A stretch of 64,000 bases of DNA from Penium margaritaceum. Its lineage: Eukaryota; Streptophyta; Zygnematophyceae; Desmidiales; Peniaceae. The stretch lies in assembly GCA_023375785.1 (NCBI GenBank), contig SZWC01000029.1:653230-717229 (forward strand). The letters are read 5' to 3'. How positions within the stretch are numbered: position 1 is the stretch's first letter; the number at the start of each line of letters is the position of its first letter. Made by a program: the position numbers and the translations under genes. This document shows, piece by piece, positions 1 through 11,299 of this stretch. The notes beneath the pieces are model-generated. The model searched no databases. It saw only the letters and a program-made list of their open reading frames with translations, and was not told the origin of the DNA.

Positions 1-97
1 TGTGCTATGCAAACAGGAGGAGGGAGGGGGAGGGGGGGGGGGGCTGCACCATGCAAATCTGTTGTGTTCTGTGTTTACTTGTTGTGTTAACTCGCAG
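1..97 (+). other. 3' end of an intron in the element 1 transposase gene
   Basis: Before 98 the reading frame is open but biologically implausible: it crosses a G-rich run (about 17-44) and T/G-rich sequence. The stretch ends in TTAACTCGCAG at 87-97, a credible branch-point-like TTAAC followed by an AG acceptor. From 98 the translation immediately becomes typical hAT transposase (LEKYVKKCNMRHVVATF). I therefore place a splice acceptor after 97. The donor lies outside the window. Confidence 0.55.
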
Positions 98-1219
98 CTC
101 GAGAAGTACGTGAAGAAGTGCAACATGCGGCACGTCGTGGCAACTTTTGCGGATCCCCGTTTCCGACTGCGCTTCTTCGACCGCGTACACAAGCTGATGG
201 GGATAAAGTCCGCAGCTGAGCTGGAGGTGCGCCTTGTGGAGGATCTGCGGCCCTACTTCGTGCGCGCACAGGAGAACAAGGAGCGGGCTGCAGCATCAGT
301 AGCCGAAGCTGTAGACGAAGCTGCAACTACAGCAGAAGCGGATGATGAGGCCGATGATGACGATGTCCCCGCTGCCTTGACTCAAGCGAGTTCAGCCCGA
401 GGTCGTGTGAGCACCGCCGCAGCAACTGGTGGCAGCAGCAACTCAGGTGTCCGTGGAAGCACCAGCTCAACTCCAGCATCAAGCAGCGCGCACCCTGTAC
501 GCAGTGCCTCCGAGGGGAGCAGGGCAAGGCCCCGCCCGGAGAAGCACCCGAAGAAGAGCATGGTCGACATGGCGCTCAAGGAAACGCTGGACGCCCTCTT
601 TGAGGAGCCTAAGTCTGAACCCGCAGAGGTGGCTCCAGACTCTTCGGAGCATGGGGTTGAGGAGTACAAGAAGTTTGCACGGGGCGGGAGAAAGTGCAAT
701 GTACTGCACTTTTACAAGGAACACCAAAGCAAGTATCCAACGCTTGCTTTGGTGGTCCTTGATCTCTTTGCTGTGCCAGCTACCTCCACCCCTTGCGAGC
801 GCATGTTCTCTTTGGGTGGACGCGTTTTGACAGACATGCGGCACAGCCTGTCAGATGCCACTGTGCAGGATCTCCTCTGTCTGAAGACTTGGATCAACGA
901 CCCTGCTCTGGTGGACTTCCTGGTCGCACCAAACGGCACAGTTGCAACGAAGCTGCTGCGAGAGGAGAGGAAGGAGAGGCTGCGGAGGAGGGAGGTTCGG
1001 AGGGTGGTGTCGCAGGTCAGGAAGGGCCTCGTGCAAGCAGCAACACTCCCAGATTCGGATGACGACGTTGAGAGTGTGCCAGATGCCACGGATGCATCAG
1101 CTGACAAGGAAGAGGAGGATGAAGAGGAGGATGAGGAGGATGAGGAGGCAGCCAAGGAAGAGGAAGGAGAAGGAGAGGGCGACGATGGTGATGATCAAGA
1201 TGTCATGGAAATTGGTTAG
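98..1219 (+). CDS. hAT transposase, C-terminal exon (element 1)
   Basis: This exon encodes about 373 residues of transposase, the nuclear enzyme that cuts and re-inserts the element. It starts with LEKYVKKCNMRHVVATF and ADPRFRLRFF, the conserved DPRFK-type block near the end of the RNase-H-fold core. A low-complexity Ala/Asp/Glu/Ser-rich insert follows (about nt 290-640). Next is the hAT dimerisation domain (about nt 707-905; YPTLALVVLDLFAVPAT, STPCERMFSLGG, LLCLKTWIN). It ends in a basic helix and a very acidic tail of mostly Glu/Asp, with a TAG stop at 1217-1219. The BED finger and the first catalytic residues must lie upstream, outside the window. The hATC sequence looks Ac/ZBED-like. The visible frame is intact. 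Confidence 0.85.
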   Translation, partial: LEKYVKKCNMRHVVATFADPRFRLRFFDRVHKLMGIKSAAELEVRLVEDLRPYFVRAQENKERAAASVAEAVDEAATTAEADDEADDDDVPAALTQASSARGRVSTAAATGGSSNSGVRGSTSSTPASSSAHPVRSASEGSRARPRPEKHPKKSMVDMALKETLDALFEEPKSEPAEVAPDSSEHGVEEYKKFARGGRKCNVLHFYKEHQSKYPTLALVVLDLFAVPATSTPCERMFSLGGRVLTDMRHSLSDATVQDLLCLKTWINDPALVDFLVAPNGTVATKLLREERKERLRRREVRRVVSQVRKGLVQAATLPDSDDDVESVPDATDASADKEEEDEEEDEEDEEAAKEEEGEGEGDDGDDQDVMEIG

Positions 1220-1665
1220 GTTGCAAGAGTGCAAGTGNTTTGGGTGGACGCGTTGTGACAGACATGCGGCACAGCCTATCCAATGCCACTGTGCAGGATC
1301 TCCTCTGTCTGAAGACTTGGATCAACGACCCTGCTCTGGTGGACTTCCTGGTCGCACCAAACGGCACAGTTGCAACGAAGCTGCTGCGAGAGGAGAGGAA
1401 GGAGAGGCTGCGGAGGAGGGAGGTTCGGAGGGTGGTGTCGCAGGTCAGGAAGGGCCTCGTGCAAGCAGCAACACTCCCAGATTCGGATGACGACGTTGAG
1501 AGTGTGCCAGATGCCACGGATGCATCAGCTGACAAGGAAGAGGAGGATGAAGAGGAGGATGAGGAGGATCAGGAGGCAGCCGAGGAAGAGGAAGGAGAAG
1601 GAGAGGGCGACGATGGTGATGATCAAGATGTCATGGAAATTGGTTAGGTTGCAAGAGTGCAATTG
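811..1665 (+). repeat. 427-bp direct duplication across a single N
   Basis: Positions 811-1237 recur at 1239-1665 with a constant offset of 428 and only a handful of substitutions (for example at 817, around 847-852, and in the acidic tail). The first copy runs up to the N at 1238 and the second starts directly after it. This is what two overlapping contig ends or two haplotypes look like when placed side by side instead of merged. A genuine duplication would not be expected to break exactly at an N. Confidence 0.85.
1240..1647 (+). pseudogene. Duplicate hAT transposase C-terminus
   Basis: This second copy of the transposase end begins inside the dimerisation domain (GGRVVTDMRHSLSNATVQDL) and runs through the acidic tail to a TAG at 1645-1647. 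It differs from the first copy at a few residues (RVV for RVL, SNAT for SDAT, EDQEAAEEE for EDEEAAKEE). It has no upstream domain of its own and most likely represents the same locus or its other allele, separated from the first copy by an assembly join. Confidence 0.7.
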
Positions 1666-1969
1666 GTTTCTCATGGCATACTTTCTCTGAGTAAAAATTT
1701 ACAAGTTCGCACGTTACATTACTAGTCAAAAATCCTTTTGCATTCTTCATGTTATGCTCTTTGCTTCCTTTGTCCTGTATTGTGGCATTCTGAAGGCTTA
1801 GGATCATTGAATGCCACTGTGAGATTCTGTGTAATAATGCATAGGGAAAAGAGACATAAAACGAACAAAACTTAGGATCACGAATGTCAATGTAAAATGT
1901 TGACCTGTGCAATTGTATAAGGTACAACACATAAGGCTTACACAACGTGGACTGAGTTGTAATGTCAGA
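1648..1969 (+). other. 3' non-coding region of element 1
   Basis: This AT-richer stretch after the transposase stop has no credible reading frame. TGTAA, the poly(A) signal used by chlorophyte algae, occurs at 1830-1834 and 1891-1895. I see no AATAAA close to the stop. It probably holds the transcript's 3' UTR and spacer before the subterminal repeats. Confidence 0.5.
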
Positions 1970-2226
1970 TGCAACAACTGGACTCGGGTACCTCGACTCA
2001 CACCTCCTGCACGACACAGTCTCGCGATTTGCAAAATGCAGAATCGCGAGTAGGCAGGACATACGCTCACGAGTCTACATGTTTCGGGCTCGCGAGCCAG
2101 TATACACAGGAATCGCAAGTCCTGGACTCGCGATTCTTTTGGCTCGACTCGCAACTCTGAGTCCGCCCCCTTCAGGGGATTGCGAGTCCGAGTCCACGGC
2201 CAGACTCGCAAGTCTGGACTCGGTAT
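1970..2226 (+). repeat. Subterminal GACTCG/CTCGCGAG repeats of element 1
   Basis: GACTCG, CGAGTC, TCGCGA and related hexamers recur on both strands throughout this stretch. They include a perfect 12-bp palindrome GGCTCGCGAGCC at 2087-2098 and a hairpin with 7-bp arms (CCAGACT 2200-2206, AGTCTGG 2211-2217; 4-base loop). hAT elements such as Ac carry clustered subterminal motifs that bind the transposase, so this is the likely transposase-binding region of the right end (established for the family; inferred here). Confidence 0.65.
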
Positions 2227-2234
2227 CACCCTTG
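2227..2234 (+). repeat. Right terminal inverted repeat of element 1
   Basis: CACCCTTG, which is CAAGGGTG read inward, fits the hAT terminal pattern (CA..GG.TG). The following bases, GTGTAACT at 2235-2242, are array sequence and would be the right-hand copy of an 8-bp target duplication. The matching left end is outside the window, so the call rests on this end alone. Confidence 0.6.
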
Positions 2235-5200
2235 GTGTAACTGCGTGTAAGTGCGTGTCATTGCATGTAAGTGCATGTAAATGCGTGTAAGTGTGTGTTA
2301 GTGTGTATAAGTGCGTGTAAGTGTGAGTAATTGCGTATAAATGGGTATAAGTGCATATAAGTGCATGTAAGTACGTGTAACTATGTGTAATTACATGTAA
2401 CTGCATGTATCTGCGTATAAGTGCGTGTAAGTGCGTGTAAGTACGTGTAAGTGTGTGTGAGTGCATGTAAGTGCGTGTAAGTATGTGTAAGTGTGTGTAA
2501 GTATGTGTAGGTGTGTGTAAGTACCAGTAAGTGCGTGTAAGTGCGTCTAAGTACGTATTCGTGCATATACGTGTGTGTAACTGCGTGTAAGTGTGTGTAA
2601 GTGTGAATACTGTGTCTAAGTGCGTGTAAGTGCGTGTAAGTGCGTGTAAGTGCATGTAAGTGTATGTAAGTGCGTGTAAGTACGTGTAAGTACGTGTAAG
2701 TACGTGTAAGAACATGTAAGTACATGTAAGTACGTGTAAGTATGTGTAAGTGCGTGTAACTGCGTCTAACTGCGTGTAAGTGCGTGTAATTGCGTGTAAG
2801 TTCATGTTAATACGTGCAGGTATGTATAGGTGCATATAAGTGCGTGTAAGAGCGTGTAAGTACGTGTAACTGCGTATAACTGCGTGTAACAGCGTGTAAG
2901 TGCGTGTAAGTTCTCGTAAGTGCTTGCAAGTATGTGTAATTACATGTAAGTATGTATAAGTGCGTATAAGTGCGTGTGAGTACGTGTGAGTGCGTGCAAG
3001 TGCTTGTAAGTCCGTGTAAGTGTGTGTACGTGCATGTAAGTGCATGTAAGTACCTGTAAGTACGTGTAAGTGCATGTAAGTGCGTGTAAGTGCGTGTAAG
3101 TGTGTGTAAGTGTGTGTAAGTGCGTGTAAGTACGTGTAAGTGCATGTAAGTGCGTGTAATTGCGTGTAAGTGCATGTACGTGCGTGTAAGTACGGGTAAG
3201 TGCGTCTAAGAGCATGTAAGTACGTGTAAGTGAGTATAAGTACCTATAAGTGCGTGTAAGTGCGTGTAAGTGTGTCTAAGTGCATGTAAGTACGTGCAAG
3301 TACGCGTAACTGCATGTAAGTGCGTGTAGGTGCGTGTAATTGCGTGTAAGTGCATCTAAGTGCATGTAAGTGCGTGTAAGTGCTTGTGAGTGCGTGTAAG
3401 TACGTGTAAGTGCGTGTAAGTGTGTGTAACTGTGTGTAAGTGCGTGTAACTACGTGTAAGTATGTGTAAGTGCGTGTAAATACGTGTAAGTGCGTATAAG
3501 TGTGTGTAAGTGTATGCAAGAGTGTGTAAGTGCATAAAGTACGTGTAAGTATGTATAAGTGCGTGTAAGCATGTGAAAGTGCGTGTAAGAGCGTGTGAGT
3601 GCGTGTAAGTGTGTGTAAGTGCGTGTCAGTGCATGTAAGTATATGTAAGTGCGTGTAAGTGCATGTGAGTGCGTGTTAGTGTGTATAAGTGCGTGTAAGT
3701 GCGTGTAAGTGCTTGTAAGTGTGTGTAATTGCATGTTAGTGTGTATAAGTGCGTGTAAGTACGTGTAAGTGTACAAGTTTGTGTAAGTGCTCGTAAGTAC
3801 GTGTAAGTGTGTGTAAGTGTGATTACGTGCATGAAAGTGCGTGTAAGTATGTGTTAGTACATGTAAGTGCATGTAAGTGCGTGCAAGTGTGTATACGTGT
3901 ATGTAAGTACATGTAAGTACGTGTAAGTATATGTTAGTGCATGTAAGTGTGTATAAGCGCGTGTAAGTCTGTGTAAGTGCGTGCAAGTACGTGTAAGTGC
4001 GTGTAAGTGCATATAAGTACGTGTAAGTGGATATAAGTGCGTGTAAGTGCGTGTAAGTACGTGTAAGTACGTCTAAGTACGTGTAAGTGTGTGCAAGTGT
4101 GTGTCAGTGTGTGCAAATGCATGTAAGTGTGTGTAAGTGTGTGTAACTGCGTGTAAGTCCGTGTAAGTGTGTGTAAGTGCGAGTAAGTGCGTGTAAGTGC
4201 ATGTAAGTGTATGTAGGTGCTTGTAAGTACGTGTAAGTACGTGTAAGTACATGTAAGTGCTTGTAACTGCGTGTAAGTGCATGTAACTGCGTGCAAGTGT
4301 GTGTAAGTGCATGTAAGTGCATGTAAGTGCTTGTAAGTGCGTGTAAGTGCATGTAAGTGTGTGTAAGTATGTGTAGGTGCGTGTAAGTACGTGTAAGTGC
4401 ATGTAAGTATTTATAAGTACGTGTAAGTACGTGTAAAAGTATGTAAGTCCGTGTACGTCCGTGTAAGTGTATGTATGTGCATGTAAGTGCAATAAACTAC
4501 GTGTAAGTGCATATAAGTGCATGTAAGTGCGTGTAAGCCCATATAAGTGTGTGCAAGTATATGCAAGTGTGTGTAAGTGCGTATAAGTGCGTGTAAGTAC
4601 GTGCAAGTGCATGTACGTACGTGTAAGTGCGTGCAAGTGGATGTGAGTGCGTAAAAATGTGTGTAAGTGCATGTTAGTGTGTGTAAATGTGTGTAAGTGC
4701 ATGTATGTGCGTGTTAGTGCGTGTAAGTGCGTGTAAGGGGGTATATGTGGGTCTAAGTGCGTGTAAGTACGTGTAAGTGCGTATAAGTGCGTGTAAGTGC
4801 GTGTAAGTGCATGTAAGTACATGTAAGTGCATGTAAGTGCATGTAAGTGTGTATAAGTGCGTGTAACTGTGTATAAGTGCGTGTAAGTGCGTGTAGGTAT
4901 GTGTAAGTACGTGTGAGTGCGTGTAAGTACTTGAAAGTACGTGTAAGTATGTGTAAGTGCGTGTAAGTGCGTGTAAGTGCGTGTAAATGTGTGTAAGAGT
5001 GTGTAAGTGCGTGTAAGCATGTGTAAGTGCGTGTAATGGCGTATAAGTGCGTGTAAGTACATATAAGTGTGTGTAAGTGGGTATAAGTACGTGTAAGTGC
5101 GTTTAAGTACGTGTAAGTACGTCTAAGTGCATGTAAGTGCGAGTAAGTGCGTGAAAGTGTGTGTAAGTGTATGTAAGTGCGTGTAAGTACACATAACTGC

Positions 5201-5266
5201 GTATAAGTGCGTGTAAGTACGTGTAAGTGTGTGTAAGTTTGTGTAAGTGCGTGTAAGTGTGTGTAA

Positions 5267-5560
5267 ATACTTATACGTGCGTGTAAGTATGCGTAAGTAC
5301 GTATAAGTGCGTGTAACCGCGTATAAGTACGTGTAACTACGTGTAAGTGTGTGTACGTACATGTAAGTGCATGTAAGTGTGTGTAAGTGCATGTAAGTGC
5401 CTGTAAGTGTGTGTAAGTCCGTGTAAGCATGTGTAAGTACGTGTAAGTGCATGTAAGTGTTTGTAAGTGCGTGTAAGTATGTGTAAGTGCATGTAAGTGC
5501 GTTTATATTTGTGTAAGTACGTGTAAGTGCGTCTAAGTGCAACTAACAACGTGTAAGTGC
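5267..5560. repeat. Higher-order repeat copy, paired with 9812-10105
   Basis: Rare variants occur here in the same order and spacing as 4545 bp downstream: GTATGCG at 5288 and 9833, GTGTAACCG at 5311 and 9856, GTTTA..TTTGTG at 5501 and 10046, and GTCTAAGTGCAA followed by (A/C)AACAACG at 5531 and 10076. The constant offset over at least about 250 bp marks a segmental duplication inside the array. Confidence 0.75.
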
Positions 5561-8154
5561 GTGTAAGTGCATATAAGTGTATGTAAGTGTATGCAAGTGT
5601 GTGTAAGTACGTATAAGTGCGTGTAAGTATGAACAAGTGCATGTAAGTACGTGTAAGCGCGTGTAAGTACGTGTAAGTGTGTGTAAGTGTGGCTAAGTAC
5701 GTGTTAGTGCGTATAAGTACGTGTAAGTGCATGTAAGTGCATCTTAGTGCGTGTAAGTGCGTGTAAGTGGGTATAAGTAGGTGTAAGTGCATGTAAGCAT
5801 GTGTAAGTGCGTGTAAGTGCGTGTAAGTACGTGTAAGTGCGTGTACGTATGTGTAAGTGCGTGTAAGTGCATGTAAGTGTGAGTAAGTGCATGTAAGTGT
5901 GTGATAGTGCGTGTAAATGCGTGTAAGTGTGTGTAACTGCGTGTAAGTGCATGTAAGTACGTGTAAGTACGTGCAAGTGCGTGTAAGTGTATGTAAGTGC
6001 GTGTAAGTGCGTGTAAGTACGTGTAAGTGCGTGTAAGTATGTTTAAGTGTGGGCAAGTACATGTGAGTGCGTGTCAGTGCATGTAAGTGCGTGTAAGTAC
6101 ATGTAAGTGTGTATAAGTGTGTGTAAGTGCGTATAAGTATGTGTAACTGCATGTAAGTACGTGTAAGTACAGGTAAGTACGGCTAAGTGCGTGTAAGTAC
6201 GTGTAAGTGCGTGTAACGGCGTGTAATTGCGTGTAAGTGCGTGTAAGGACATGTAAGTGTGTGGAAGTATGTGTAAGTGCATGTAAGTGCGTGTAAGTGT
6301 ATGTAAGTGCCTGTAAGTGTGTATAAGTGAGTGTAACTGCGTGTAAGTACATGTAAGTGTGTATAAGTGCGTGTAAGTGTGCGTAAGTGTGTGTAAGTGC
6401 ATATAAGTGCGTGTTAGTCCGTGTAAGTGCATGCAAGTGCGTGTAAGCACGTGTAAGTGCATGTAAGTGCGTGTAATTATGTGTAAATGCGTACAAGTAT
6501 GTGCAAGTGCGTGTAAGTACGTGGAAGTGCGTGTAAGAATGTGTAGGTACGTGTAAGTGCGTGTAAGTACGTGGAACACTTCACAAGTACGTATAAGTAC
6601 GTGTAAGTGCATGTAAGTGTGTGTAAGTACGTGTAAGTACACGTAAGTGCGTGTATGTGTGTGTAAGTGCGTGATACTGTGCATAAGTACGTGTAATTGC
6701 GTATAAGTTCATGTTAATGCGTGTAAGTGTGTGTAAGGGCGTATAAGTGCGGGTAAGTGCGCGTAAGTACGTGTAACTGCGTGTAACTGTGTGTAACTGC
6801 AAGGAAGTGCATGTAAGCTCTTCTAAGTGCTTGATAGTGCGTGTAATTGTATGTACGTGAGTATAAGTACGTCTAAGTACGTGTAAGTGTGTGTAAGTAC
6901 GTGTAAGTGCTTGTAAGTGTGTGTAAGTGCGTGTTAGGACGTGTAAGTACATGTAAGTACGTGTAAGTGCATGTAAGTGCGTGTAAGTCCTTGTAAGTAT
7001 GTGTAAGTGCATGTAAGTACGTATAAGTGCGTGTAAGTGTGGTAAGTGTGTATAAGTGTGTGTAACTGCATGTAAGTGCGCTTAATTGCGTGTAAATGCA
7101 TATACGTGCGTGTAAGTGCGTGTAAGTGCGTGTAAGTACGTGTAAGTACGTGTAAGTGGGTATAAGTGCGTGTAAGTACGTCTAAGTGCATGTAAGTGCG
7201 TGTAATTGTGTGTAAGAATGTGTAAGTGCATGTAAGTGCGTGCAAGTGTGGTAACTGCGTGTAAGTGTGTGTAAGTGCGTGTAAGTGCGCATTTGTGCGG
7301 GTTAGTGCGTACAAGTGTGTGTAAGTGCTTGTGAGTGCGTGTTAGTACGTGTAATTGCGTGTAAGTGCGTGTAACTGCGTGTTAGTGCGTATAACTGCGT
7401 GTAAGTATGTGTAAATACGTGTAAGTGCGTGTAAGTGCATATAAGTGTGGGTAAGTGTATGTAAGTATGTGTAGATGCGTATAGGTGTGTGTAAGTGCGT
7501 GTAAGTGCCTGTAAGTATGTATAAGTGCGTGTAGGTACGTGTGAGTGCGTATAAGTGCGGGTAAGTGCGTTTTCGTACGTGTAAGTGCGTGTAAGTACGT
7601 ATAAGTGCATGTAAGTAAGTATAAGTGCATGTAAGTGTGTGTAAGTGTGTGTAAGTACGTGTAAGTATGTGTAACTGCGTGGAAGTGCATGTAAGTGTGG
7701 GTAAGTGTGGGTAAGTGCGTGTAAGTGCGTGTAAGTGCGTGTAAGTGCGTATAATAGAGTGTAAGTGCGTGTAAGGACATGTAAGTACATCTAACTACGT
7801 GTAACTGGGTGTAACTACGTGTAAGTGCATGTAAGTGCGTGTAAGTTCTTGTAAGTGCTTGTAAGTCCGTGTAATTGTGTGTAAGTGTGTATAAGTACGT
7901 GTAAGTACGTGTAAGTGCGTGTAAGTGCGTATAACTGCTTGTAAGTGTGTGCAAGTATGTGTAAGTGCGTGTAAGTGCACGTAAGTGCTTGTAAGTACGT
8001 ATAAGTGCGAGTAAGTGTGTGTAAGTGCGTGTATGTGCGTGTAAGTATAAGTAAGTGCATGTAAGTGCGCATAAGTACGTGTAAGTGTGTGTAAGTGCAT
8101 GCAATTACGTATACATATGAGTAAGTGTGTGTAAGTGCGTGTTAGTTCTTGTAA

Positions 8155-8700
8155 GTTCTTGTTAGTGCGTGTAATTGCATGTAAGTGAGTATAAGTGCGT
8201 GTACGTGCGTGTAAGTGCGTGAAAGTACATGTAAGTACGTGTAAGTGGGTATAAGTACGTGTAAGTGCGTGTAAGTGCGTATAAGTGCGTCTAAGTACGT
8301 GTACGTGTGTACAAGTGTGTCTAAGTGTGTGTAAGTGCATGTATGTGCATGCAAGTGTGCGTAACTACGTGTAAGTGTGTGTAAGTGCATGTAAGTGCGT
8401 GTAAGTGCGTGTAAGTACATGTAAGTGTGTGTAAGTATGTGTAAGTTCTTGTGAGTATGTGTAAGTACGCGTAAGTGCGTGTAAGTGCGTGTAACTGCGT
8501 GTATGTGCGTGTAACTGCGTGTAAGTGTGTGTAAGTGCGTGTAAGTGCGTGTAGGTGTACATAAGTGTGTGTATGTGTATGCAGCTGTGTGTAAGTGCAT
8601 AGAAGTGCGAGTAAGTGAGTGTAGGTGCGTGTAAGTACATGTAAGTACGTGTAAGTTCTTGTGAGTACGTGAAGTGTGTGTAAGTTTGTGTCAGTGCGTG
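8155..8700. repeat. Higher-order family B, copy 1 (CAGCTG marker)
   Basis: Family B is recognised by CTTGTTAG (8158), GCAGCTG (8581) and a 9-base unit GTGAGTACGTGAAGTG (GAAGTG at 8671). The same markers recur in order near 11.3-12.0 kb and 25.5-26.2 kb. From GCAGCTG to the short unit the spacing is 90 bp in all three copies. Confidence 0.75.
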
Positions 8701-9811
8701 TAAGTGCGTGTAAGTGCGTGTAAGTGCATGTAAGTATGTGTCTGTGGGTGTAAGTATGTGTAAGTGCGTGTAAGTGGGTGTACGTACGTGTAAGTGCGTG
8801 TAAGTACGTGTAAGTGCGTGTAAGTGTGAGTAAGTACGTGTAAGTGTGTGTAAGTATGTGTAAGTACGTGTAAGTATGTGTAAGTGCGTGTAAGTGCGTG
8901 TAAATGCATGTAAGTACGTGTAAGTGCGTGCAAGCATGTGTAAGTGCGAGTAATTGCGTATAAGTGTGTGTAAATGCCTGTAAGTGCCTGTAAGTACGTG
9001 TAAGTGTATGTAAGTGCATATAAGTGCGTGTAAGTTTGCTTAAGTGCGTGTAAGTACATGTAATTGCATGTAAGTGTGTACAAGTACGTGTAAGTTTGTG
9101 CAAGTGTGTGTGTGCATGTAAGTACATGTAAGTGTGTGTAAGTGTATGTAAGTGTGTGTAAGTGTGTGTAAGTGTACAGAAGTATGTATAAGTACGTGTA
9201 AGTGCGGGTAAGTGTGGGTAAGTGTGTGTACGTGCATGTAAGTACATGTAAGAGCGTGTTAGTGTGTGTAAGTGTGAGTAAGTGCGTGTAAGTACTTGTC
9301 AGTGTGTGTTATTGCATGTAAGTATGTATAAGTGTGTGTAAGTACGTGTAAGTATGTGTAAGTGCGTATAAGTGCTTGTGAGTGCATGTAAGTACGTGTA
9401 AGTGCGTGTAAGTGTGTGTAAGTGTGTGTAAGTACGTGTAAGTGCATGTAAGTACGTGTAAGTGTGTGTAAGTGCGTGTAAGTGCGTGTAAGTGCGTGTA
9501 AGTACGTATAGGTGCGTGTAAATGCGTGTAAGTGCGTATAAGTGCGTGTAAGTGCATGTAAGTGCGTGTAATTGTGTGTAAGTGCGTGTAAGTACGTGTG
9601 TTTACGTGTAAGTATGTGTAAGTACATGTAAGTATGTGTAAGTGGGTATAAGTGCTCGTAAGTGTGTGTAAGTACGTCTAAGTGCGTCTAAGTGCGTGTA
9701 AGTACGAGTAAGTGCGTGTAAGTGTGTGTAAGTGTATGTAAGTGCATGTAAGTGAGCGTAACTGCGTGTAAGTACGTGTAAGTACGTGTAAGTGCGTGTA
9801 AGTGTGTGTAA

Positions 9812-10105
9812 GTGCTTATAAGTGCGTGTACGTATGCGCAAGTACGTGTAAGTGCGTGTAACCGTGTATAAGTGCGTGTCATTGGGTGTAAGTGGGTGTA
9901 AGTACATGTAAGTGCATGCAAGTGTGTGTAAGTGCATGTAAGTGCCCGTAAGTGTGTTCAAGTACGTGTAAGCATGTGTAAGTACGTGTAATTGCATGTC
10001 AGTGTTTGTAAGTGCGTGTAAGTGCGTGTAAGTGCGTGTAGGTGCGTTTACGTTTGTGTAAGTGTGTGTATGTGCGTCTAAGTGCAATCAACAACGTGTA
10101 AGTAT
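9812..10105. repeat. Higher-order repeat copy, paired with 5267-5560
   Basis: This is the downstream partner of the 4545-bp-offset duplication. It shares the rare AACCG, GTTTA and AACAACG variants but has diverged by ordinary unit transitions, so it is older than the exact duplications near 46.4 kb. Confidence 0.75.
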
Positions 10106-11299
10106 GTGTAAGTGTATATAAGTGTATGTAAGTGTATGCAAGTGTGTGTAAGTGCGTATAAGTGTGTGTAAGTGCGTACAAGTGCATATAAGTACGTATA
10201 GGTGCGTGTAAGTGGGTGTAAGTGTGTGTAAGTGTGTGTAAGTGCGTGTCAGAGAGTACAAGTGCGTGTAAGTGCATGTAAGTGCGTGTTAGTGTGTGTA
10301 AGTGCGTGTAAGTGGGTGTAAGTAGGTGTAAGTGCATGTAAGTATGTGTAAGTGCGTGTAAGTACGTGTAAGTGCGTGTAAGTGCGTGTAAGTACGTGTA
10401 AGTGCGTGTAAGTGCATGTAAGTGTGTGTAAGTGCATGTGAGTGTGTGTAAGTATGTCTAAGTGCGTGTAAGTGTGTGTAAGTACGTGTAAGTGCATATA
10501 CGTGTGTGTCAGTGCGTGTTAGTGTGTGTAAGTGTGTGTAAGTGCGTGTAAATGTGTCTAAGTATGTGTAAGTGCGTGTAAGCATGTGTAAGTGCGTGTA
10601 ACTGCGTGTAAGTGCGTGTAAGTACGTGTAAGTATGTGTAAGTGTGTGCAAGTGTGTGTAAGTGTGTGTAAGTGCGTGTAAGTGTGTGTAAGTGGGTGTA
10701 AGTGCGTGTAAGTGTGTGCAAGTGTGTGTAAGTGTGTGTAAATGCGTGTAAGTGTGTGTACATAGGTGTAAGTACGTGTAAGTGCGTGTAAGTACGTGTA
10801 AATACATGTAAGTGCGTCTAAGTGCGTGTAAACGTGTGTAAGTGCATATTAGTGTGTGTAAGCATGTGTAAGTGTGTGTAACTGCGTGTAAGTGCGTGTA
10901 AGTGCGTGTAAATGCGTATAAGTACGTGTAAGTGTATATAAGTGCGTGTAAGTACGTGTAAGTGTGTGTAAGTGCGTGTAAGTACGTGTAAGTGCGTACA
11001 AGTGCATGTAAGTGCGTGTAAGTGCGTGTAAGTGCATGTAAGTGCATGTGAGTACGTGTAAGTGCATGTAAGTAAGTATGTGTGCATGTAAGTGTGTGTA
11101 AGTGTGTGGAAGTGCGTGTAAGTATGTGTAACTGCATGTAAGTGTGTGTAAGTCCGAGTAAGTGTGGGCAAGTGCGTGTATGTGCGTGTAAGTACTTCTA
11201 AGTGCATATAATTGGGTGTAAGTGCGTGTAAGGACATGTAAGTACATCTAACTACATGTAACTGCGTGTACGTGCATGTAAGTGCGTGTACGTTCTTGT

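Larger units (their letters stand above)
1..2234 (+). mobile_element. hAT DNA transposon, 3' part (element 1)
   Basis: This is the right-hand part of a hAT-superfamily cut-and-paste transposon whose left end lies outside the window. It holds an intron end, a C-terminal transposase exon with the hAT dimerisation domain, a duplicated copy of that exon's end after an N at 1238, about 320 bp of 3' non-coding DNA, and a subterminal region full of GACTCG/CTCGCGAG motifs. It ends in CACCCTTG at 2227-2234; read inward this is CAAGGGTG, a typical hAT terminus. The 10-bp array starts at the next base, so the element probably jumped into the array and more array may lie to its left (inference). Whether the element is active cannot be judged without its 5' half. 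Confidence 0.85.

Noticed and set aside
712-1155. Ser-rich minus-strand frame opposite the acidic transposase tail
   Set aside because: It is the antisense of GAG/GAT-rich codons and only a shadow of the real exon.
1804-3075. A 423-codon minus-strand frame running from the array into element 1
   Set aside because: It crosses the transposon/array border and changes character there. No protein family matches either part.
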